Shown piece after piece: positions 51,081 through 55,489 of a DNA stretch of 55,489 nt. Source of the stretch: JASHPR01 sp963833885 (lineage in GTDB: Bacteria; Actinomycetota; Actinomycetes; Streptosporangiales; Streptosporangiaceae); the NCBI GenBank assembly GCA_963833885.1, contig CAWHZU010000021.1, positions 1-55,489 of the forward strand. The letters run 5' to 3'. Position 1 is the first letter of the stretch. The number at the start of each line of letters is the position of its first letter. The position numbers were made by a program, and so were the translations under genes. Under the pieces are notes generated by a model. The model had not been told where the DNA came from. It saw only the letters and a list, made by a program, of their open reading frames with translations, and did no database searches.

Positions 51081-52631
51081 TTGCGAATCCTTATTTTCCA
51101 CGGCTACCTCCTGCGCGGCACGGGAAGCAACATCTACAACGCGGAGCTGGCCCGGTCGCTCGTTGACCTCGGCCACGAGGTCCACCTGTTCTGCCAGGAG
51201 CAGCGTGCCGCCGAGTACGACTTCGTGGACGCGGTCGGGCGCTGGCAGGACGGGAAACTCGAGGTCGAGCGCTTGCGCGAGCCCGTCCGCTGCACCGTGT
51301 ACCTGCCCGACATCGGCCGCACCCTGCCGCTCTACGTGGCCGATCACTACGCGGGATTTGATGCCCGCCCGTACCCGCTGCTGACCGACGCCGAGATCGA
51401 ACGGTACATCTCGGCGAACGTCGGCGCGGTCCGCGACGTGGTGGCCGCGGTCCGCCCCGACGTCGCGCTGGCCAACCACGTGGTGATGGGCCCGGTGATC
51501 CTGGCCAGGGCGCTCGGCGGCACGATCCCGTACGCCGTCAAGATCCACGGCTCCGCGCTCGAGTACACGGTGCGGCCGCACGCCGGGCGCTTCGTCCGGT
51601 ATGCCAGGGAAGGCCTGGCGGCGGCCGCCGGGGTTCTGGTCGGCTCCCGCCACACCGCCGAGAGCATGTGGGAGGTCGTCGGCCTGCCGGGGCTTGCGGA
51701 AAAGACCCGGCTGCTCCCGCCCGGCGTCGACGTGCACGTCTTCCGGCCGCGCGCACCGGAGGAGGCCAAGGCCAGGCTGGGCGCGCTCGCTGAGCGGCTG
51801 GAGGATGACCCGCCCGGCTGGGGCGGCAGTGCCGACGCCGCCGAGGCGCTCCGGGCCGCCGACCCGACCAGGGACCGCGTGGTCAGCTACGTGGGGAAGC
51901 TCATCGTGTCCAAGGGCGTCGATCTGCTCGTCGCCGCGTGGCCGCTGGTCGTGGACAGCATTCCCGATGCGCGCCTCATGATCGCCGGGTTCGGCGAGTA
52001 CAGTGACGCGCTGGTGCTGCTGGCCAGCGCGATTGGTGAGGGGGACCTGGACACGGCGCGCGTGATCGCCCGCCGCGGGCGGGAACTCGAGGGCGGGCGG
52101 CCGGGCGAGCTGCGTTACCTGGCTTCGTTCCTGGACACCCTCGAGGGGGATGAGCTGGAGCGATACCTGAAGGCCGCCCCGGCCGCGATGAGCCGGGTGC
52201 ACTTCACCGGCGCCATCGAGCACTCCGACGTGTCCGAGCTCATGAGCGCGTCCGAGGCGCTGGTGGTACCGAGCACGTTCCCCGAGGCATTCGGCATGGT
52301 CCTGGCCGAGGCCGCGTGCTGCGGGTCGGTGCCGGTGTCGGCGGCGCACTCCGGGCTCGCCGAGGTGACCGCGGTGCTCGAGCCGGCGGTGGGCGAGAAT
52401 TTGCGCCCGCAGCTGTCTTTCGAGCTAGGCTCCGACGTCGTGCGGCAGATCGCCGGCAACCTTGCCTGGTGGCTGACGTTCGCATCGGACACGCCGGATG
52501 CCTGGGCGCAAGCCATGGCCGCCCTCGGCGAGGTGGCGCGGGCCGGGTTCGGCTGGCCGGACGTGGCCAGCGGGGTCGCGGCGGCCGCCCAGGGGCGGCT
52601 CGGTGACCTCCCGCCCGTGCCGGCGCGGTGA
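51081..52631 (+). CDS. family 4 (GT-B) glycosyltransferase
   Basis: A 516-residue retaining glycosyltransferase of the GT4 type. The N-terminal Rossmann half begins ILIFHGYLLRGTGSNIYNAE with the acceptor-side glycine loop, and continues through KIHGSALEYT and VLVGSRHTAESMWEV. The C-terminal nucleotide-sugar half has YVGKLIVSKGVDLLVAAW and the E-x7-E motif PEAFGMVLAEAACCG. An insertion of about 50 residues (about 310-365) lies between strand elements of the second half. The start is TTG at 51081, because the first strand begins at once and no ATG or GTG fits. Donor and acceptor are unknown. The DksA/TraR-like gene follows 21 bp downstream. Confidence 0.88.
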   Translation: MRILIFHGYLLRGTGSNIYNAELARSLVDLGHEVHLFCQEQRAAEYDFVDAVGRWQDGKLEVERLREPVRCTVYLPDIGRTLPLYVADHYAGFDARPYPLLTDAEIERYISANVGAVRDVVAAVRPDVALANHVVMGPVILARALGGTIPYAVKIHGSALEYTVRPHAGRFVRYAREGLAAAAGVLVGSRHTAESMWEVVGLPGLAEKTRLLPPGVDVHVFRPRAPEEAKARLGALAERLEDDPPGWGGSADAAEALRAADPTRDRVVSYVGKLIVSKGVDLLVAAWPLVVDSIPDARLMIAGFGEYSDALVLLASAIGEGDLDTARVIARRGRELEGGRPGELRYLASFLDTLEGDELERYLKAAPAAMSRVHFTGAIEHSDVSELMSASEALVVPSTFPEAFGMVLAEAACCGSVPVSAAHSGLAEVTAVLEPAVGENLRPQLSFELGSDVVRQIAGNLAWWLTFASDTPDAWAQAMAALGEVARAGFGWPDVASGVAAAAQGRLGDLPPVPAR

Positions 52632-52652
52632 GCTGCGGAAGACTGGAGCCTT

Positions 52653-53036
52653 ATGGACGAGAATCGGGCACGATCACTGCTGCAGGCCGAGCGGGCCGAG
52701 GTGCAGGGCCTGCTGGCCGGCTCGGAGCAGGCCGGGCAGGAAGACCGGGAGACCGAGGACGAGGAAGGCGGGGTCGATTCCGTCGACCCGGCCACGTCGC
52801 TGACCGCCGAGGGCATGGACGACGCGATCACCGACAGCATGCGGGACCGGCTCGCGGCCATCGACCGCGCGCTGAAGCGGCTGGACGACGGCAGCTACGG
52901 GCGGTCCGTCCGCAGCGGCGTGCCGATCCCGGACGAGCGGCTCGAGGCCGACCCGGCGGCCGAGCTGACGGTCGAGGAGGCCCGGCAGGCGGAGCGCGAC
53001 GCTGAGCACGAGCAGGCGCGGGACGTGGGGCACTAG
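52653..53036 (+). CDS. cysteine-less DksA/TraR-like protein
   Basis: 127 residues. An N-terminal coiled-coil-like acidic region (RARSLLQAERAEVQGLLAGS; EDRETEDEEGG) leads to DRLAAIDRALKRLDDGSYGR, SVRSGVPIPDERLEADPAAE and LTVEEA. This matches the DksA/TraR zinc-finger region in layout, but all four zinc cysteines are replaced: Ser-Ser in YGRSVRSG and non-Cys residues near LTVEE. DksA-type proteins bind RNA polymerase through the secondary channel; zinc-free versions occur in actinobacteria. It follows the glycosyltransferase on the same strand 21 bp away. Confidence 0.75.
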   Translation: MDENRARSLLQAERAEVQGLLAGSEQAGQEDRETEDEEGGVDSVDPATSLTAEGMDDAITDSMRDRLAAIDRALKRLDDGSYGRSVRSGVPIPDERLEADPAAELTVEEARQAERDAEHEQARDVGH

Positions 53037-53248
53037 CAGCCCAGGCGGACCTGGATCCGATGGTCGCCGATCATGATGGCGCTGCGGACCGGCCGCCGGC
53101 TGGGATTCGTCCAGTCAGCGGCCGGTCGGGTTTCTAGGGCCTTACCTTTCTACGGCACCACGGAGTTGACCGAGGTTCCACAGTTGGCGAGACCATCTCT
53201 GGTTCCGCAGCAGGTTGCCGTGGTCAGGGTGAACGCCGACCCGGTTGG

Positions 53249-53944
53249 TCATCCTGTTGTGCCACATCCGCTGGCCGGGCATGTGAAGATCATCCCGATT
53301 GGGTGAGCTATCGCTGATGGCTGAACCTCTACCGGGGCTGCCCGGCCTGTCTCGATGGAATAGCCCAGGTAAAACTCGGTCACCTGGCCGTTGGGCCCTG
53401 AGGCCCCGCGTGGGCATGCGACAAAGGTGAATCCTGTATCCCCGGCGGGCAACTGATAACCGGCACCCGGGCCGAAGCCATCCACGAAGCGGAAGTACGA
53501 CCGGGCCACGGCGGCGGGTTTCATAACCACCGTAGACCCGGTCATGACCGCAACAATCATCACAACGAAATGGAGTCTGCCATCCCGGTGCACGGCCCGG
53601 TCCGCGCCGGGCCAGCTGCCATAGTGCGCATAGCCGAGCTGACGGCCGGCGACCAACCACAACGGGCCCGCCCGCAGGCTCCCAGCACGCCAATCCGGCC
53701 CCAGCTGCTGGCCGGGGTTCGCCGAATCACAGGTGAGCAGCACGGTACCGGGGGCTGCGGTCGGCGACGGCCCCGGTGCCGCCAGCGCTGTCGGGCCGCG
53801 CGGCGCGGAGACGGCGTGACGGCCGCCGCCGCTCAGGACCAGGGTTGTGATAACGGCGATCAGGGCAACAGCTGCCGCCCCTGCAAGCCAGCGCCCAGCA
53901 GGCAAGCGGGGATCGCTTGTCGGACCCTGGCTGATCTCATCCAA
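53249..53944 (-). CDS. membrane-anchored extracytoplasmic protein, possibly cut short by a stop
   Basis: 231 residues. A short cytoplasmic N-terminus, one membrane segment (about 17-38, RWLAGAAAVALIAVITTLVL) and an alanine/proline-rich linker lead to an outer domain of about 160 residues (VLLTCDSANPGQQLGPDWRA; YFRFVDGFGPGAGYQLPAGD; EFYLGYSIETG) ending FTCPASGCGTTG. No family was recognised. After the TGA the same frame stays open for 32 more codons to a TAG at 53150, with coding-like and cysteine-rich content (FTLTTATCCGTRDGLANCGT). The TGA may therefore be a nonsense mutation in a protein that once had more disulfides. Confidence 0.65.
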   Translation of the reverse strand: MDEISQGPTSDPRLPAGRWLAGAAAVALIAVITTLVLSGGGRHAVSAPRGPTALAAPGPSPTAAPGTVLLTCDSANPGQQLGPDWRAGSLRAGPLWLVAGRQLGYAHYGSWPGADRAVHRDGRLHFVVMIVAVMTGSTVVMKPAAVARSYFRFVDGFGPGAGYQLPAGDTGFTFVACPRGASGPNGQVTEFYLGYSIETGRAAPVEVQPSAIAHPIGMIFTCPASGCGTTG

Positions 53945-54127
53945 CCGTCACACCTGCTCCGGACAGACCCACCTTCGTGTAATTATGCTGCCCGGCCAGG
54001 CGGCTAGCCCTCTCTCCCGGAAGCTGCGCAGTTCTCCGGCCGGACCGCGCCGCATCGAACCATGATCCGGAACATGCCCGGACCAAACGGGGTCACGACG
54101 GCTGACGAGGAGCGAATCCGCGGCAGT

Positions 54128-54745
54128 TTAAGTCTTCGCTGCCTGACCCGGTTCGCCGGAGAAGATTCCCCTTACCTCGCGAGCTGCATAGAAGACGAGC
54201 ACGTACCCGGCGCCCGGGTCGGCCCACCACCAGCCGAGCGCGGCGTTCAGTACCAGGCCGAGCAGTACCGCGGTGGCGAGGATCCCGTCGATCAGCGTGA
54301 CCCGGCCCTCGGTCTGCAGAACGGGGTTGCCCAGCGCCCCGCCGGTGCGGGCCTTGCCGTACGCCAGTGCGAACATCGCCACCGCCGTGACCGAGGCCCA
54401 CGCGATGCCGAGCACGGAGTGCCGCGGGTGATAACCGGTGGCCAGCACGACCGTGGACTGCACCAGGAGGTAGGCCGCCAGGGCGGCGAAGGCGTAGCCG
54501 ATCAGGCGCAACCCGCGGCGCTGGCGGTCCTCGCCCGTGCCCGACAGCTCCCAGATCACGACCGTGGACGCGCCGATCTCAATCAGCGAGTCCATGCCGA
54601 ACCCGGCCAGCGCCACCGACCCGGCCGAGATCGCCGCGACGGCCAAGATGATGATCCCGACCGCGTTCCAGGCCAGCGTCCCATACTCCAGGGCGAAACC
54701 CCGCCGCAGCAGAGCCGCCCGGGCCGCGTCATCCGCCAGCGCCAC
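54128..54745 (-). CDS. short CDF-like cation transporter (second of pair)
   Basis: 205 residues with six membrane segments, related to the membrane part of cation diffusion facilitators but lacking the C-terminal cytoplasmic domain. Where classical CDF proteins have a metal-binding HxxxD in segment 2, this has GFGMDSLIEIGAS (Asp and Glu). Segment 5 has EGRVTLIDG, and the end has GWWWADPGAGYVLVFYAARE. Such short forms are annotated as cation transporters in actinobacteria; the metal is unknown. The GTG start lies 19 bp after the stop of its paralogue, so the two are an operon and may form a heterodimer. Confidence 0.78.
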   Translation of the reverse strand: MALADDAARAALLRRGFALEYGTLAWNAVGIIILAVAAISAGSVALAGFGMDSLIEIGASTVVIWELSGTGEDRQRRGLRLIGYAFAALAAYLLVQSTVVLATGYHPRHSVLGIAWASVTAVAMFALAYGKARTGGALGNPVLQTEGRVTLIDGILATAVLLGLVLNAALGWWWADPGAGYVLVFYAAREVRGIFSGEPGQAAKT

Positions 54746-54764
54746 GGCCCGAGTCTGTCAGGAC

Positions 54765-55361
54765 TCAGTCGTCGTGTTTCCACGCTTCCGCGCCTTCTCT
54801 GACCGCCAGGATGGCGATGACGAGCGCTGCGGCCGGATCGGCCCACCACCAGCCGAGCCACGCGTTGAGGCCGAGGCCGATCAGGGCGGCAGCGGAGGTG
54901 AAAGCGCAGAAGGCAGTTTCGGCGGAATCGGCTATGAGGGTGCGGTTGCCCAGGGCCTGTCCGGTGCGGCGTTTGGCGATGGCCAGGCCCGGCATGATGA
55001 GCAACGCGGCGGCTGTAACGACAAGCCCCGCCACCGACTGCTCTGGCCGGGCGAGGCTGAGAAGATCATGGATGCTCTCGGCGACGAGGTAGGCAGCGAG
55101 TGCGAAGAACGTCACGCCGATGAGCCGGACAGCGCAGGTGTCCCGCCCTTCGGCGTCGCCGCGCAGCTGCCAGACCACGATGCCGGCGGAGACCAGCTCG
55201 ATCACCGAATCCAGGCCAAAGCCGGTCAGGGCGATGGAGGAGGCGATGACGCCGGCGGTGATCGCCACCCCGGCTTCGGCCACCATCCAGGCCATGCTGG
55301 CGTACTCGAGCCAGAATCCGCGGCGCCGCAGCCGGGCGAGCTCACCGTCCGGGATGATCAT
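54765..55361 (-). CDS. short CDF-like cation transporter (first of pair)
   Basis: 198 residues, a clear paralogue of the next gene. It has six membrane segments with GFGLDSVIELVSAGIVVWQL in segment 2, ADSAETAFCAFTSA in segment 5 and GWWWADPAAALVIAI near the end. Segment 5 residues differ from the partner (Asp-Ser-Ala-Glu here, Glu-Gly-Arg-Val there), so the two probably have complementary metal sites. It lacks the cytoplasmic CDF domain. GGAG lies 6 nt before the ATG. It is first of a two-gene operon and downstream of the partial gene at the window edge. Confidence 0.78.
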   Translation of the reverse strand: MIIPDGELARLRRRGFWLEYASMAWMVAEAGVAITAGVIASSIALTGFGLDSVIELVSAGIVVWQLRGDAEGRDTCAVRLIGVTFFALAAYLVAESIHDLLSLARPEQSVAGLVVTAAALLIMPGLAIAKRRTGQALGNRTLIADSAETAFCAFTSAAALIGLGLNAWLGWWWADPAAALVIAILAVREGAEAWKHDD

Positions 55362-55412
55362 CGGTGTCTCCGGTCTGGAGCTGGCAGCCGGTCATGGCCC
55401 GACGGGCTGCCG

Positions 55413-55489
55413 CTAGATCACGCCGGTGCCGATGGCGACACTCACGCCGATGAGGATCAGGCCGCCGATCAGTTCACCGCGCAGCTTGA
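55413..55489 (-). CDS. 3' end of a membrane protein gene, possibly MntP-like (partial)
   Basis: The last 24 codons of a minus-strand gene that enters from beyond the window (KLRGELIGGLILIGVSVAIG, ending TGVI and TAG at 55413-55415). The hydrophobic segment after a charged residue pair resembles the last membrane helix of MntP manganese exporters (EIIGGLVLIGIG type). The assignment is weak because so little is visible. Its position next to the two CDF-like genes would fit a metal-export cluster. Confidence 0.4.
   Translation of the reverse strand, partial: KLRGELIGGLILIGVSVAIGTGVI

Noticed and set aside
53073..53306. A 77-codon plus-strand frame near the secreted protein
   Set aside because: It is antisense to the 3' end of the minus-strand gene, lacks a ribosome-binding site and shows no domain or hydrophobic pattern.

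Overview
The window looks like the chromosome of a high-GC, probably filamentous actinobacterium. Supporting this are strongly GC-rich third codon positions, GTG and TTG starts, and many regulators: an AfsR/SARP-type protein, a cyclase-headed STAND ATPase, two NarL-type two-component systems, several TetR proteins and one Lrp/AsnC protein. A MftF-like glycosyltransferase and a RIO-type kinase point the same way. No rRNA, tRNA, CRISPR array, transposase or phage gene was recognised.

Layout. 1-670 is a VapBC toxin-antitoxin pair. 739-3555 is a cyclase/NB-ARC/TPR regulator, followed by a decayed GH88-like glycoside hydrolase. 4706-18858 is the most striking region: a direct tandem duplication of about 6.85 kb. 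The unit carries an FtsX-like permease, a MftF-like glycosyltransferase, an alpha/beta hydrolase, a TetR repressor and a DHA2-type MFS exporter. Unit A is 5168-12014 and unit B is 12015-18858. The junction truncates the second permease and removes the TetR operator from the first exporter, placing that exporter 15 bp behind the truncated permease gene. Unit B keeps the native operator, two TTAGTnACTAA sites at 18849-18876.

19067-24305 holds the SARP regulator and a convergent S9 peptidase. 24407-27866, all on the minus strand, holds a histidine kinase/response regulator pair, a small membrane protein that copies the kinase sensor, an anti-sigma-like protein without a visible sigma factor, and a secreted protein. 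28184-33624 holds a DrrAB-like ABC exporter, an acyl-ACP thioesterase-like protein, an uncharacterised Nudix-like protein and a divergent class III aminotransferase. 33689-38541 holds a MOSC protein, a second DHA2 exporter, a VOC protein, an FMN reductase and a divergent Lrp/AsnC-LysE pair. 38419-40886 is a frameshifted TetR gene divergent from an ABC-2 exporter, with operator-like repeats between them.

40927-43705 is a tandem NCS1 nucleobase permease pair; the first copy is a pseudogene. 43710-45604 is a second kinase/regulator pair with an 11-bp repeat, present three times, at its upstream edge. The rest holds a ROK kinase, an acyl-CoA dehydrogenase, a membrane protein, a RIO kinase, a TetR regulator, a GT4 glycosyltransferase, a cysteine-less DksA/TraR-like protein, a membrane-anchored secreted protein, two short CDF-like transporters and the 3' end of a possible MntP-like gene.

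All functional statements come from reading motifs in the translations; no database search or alignment program was run. Mismatch counts were made by eye and are approximate.
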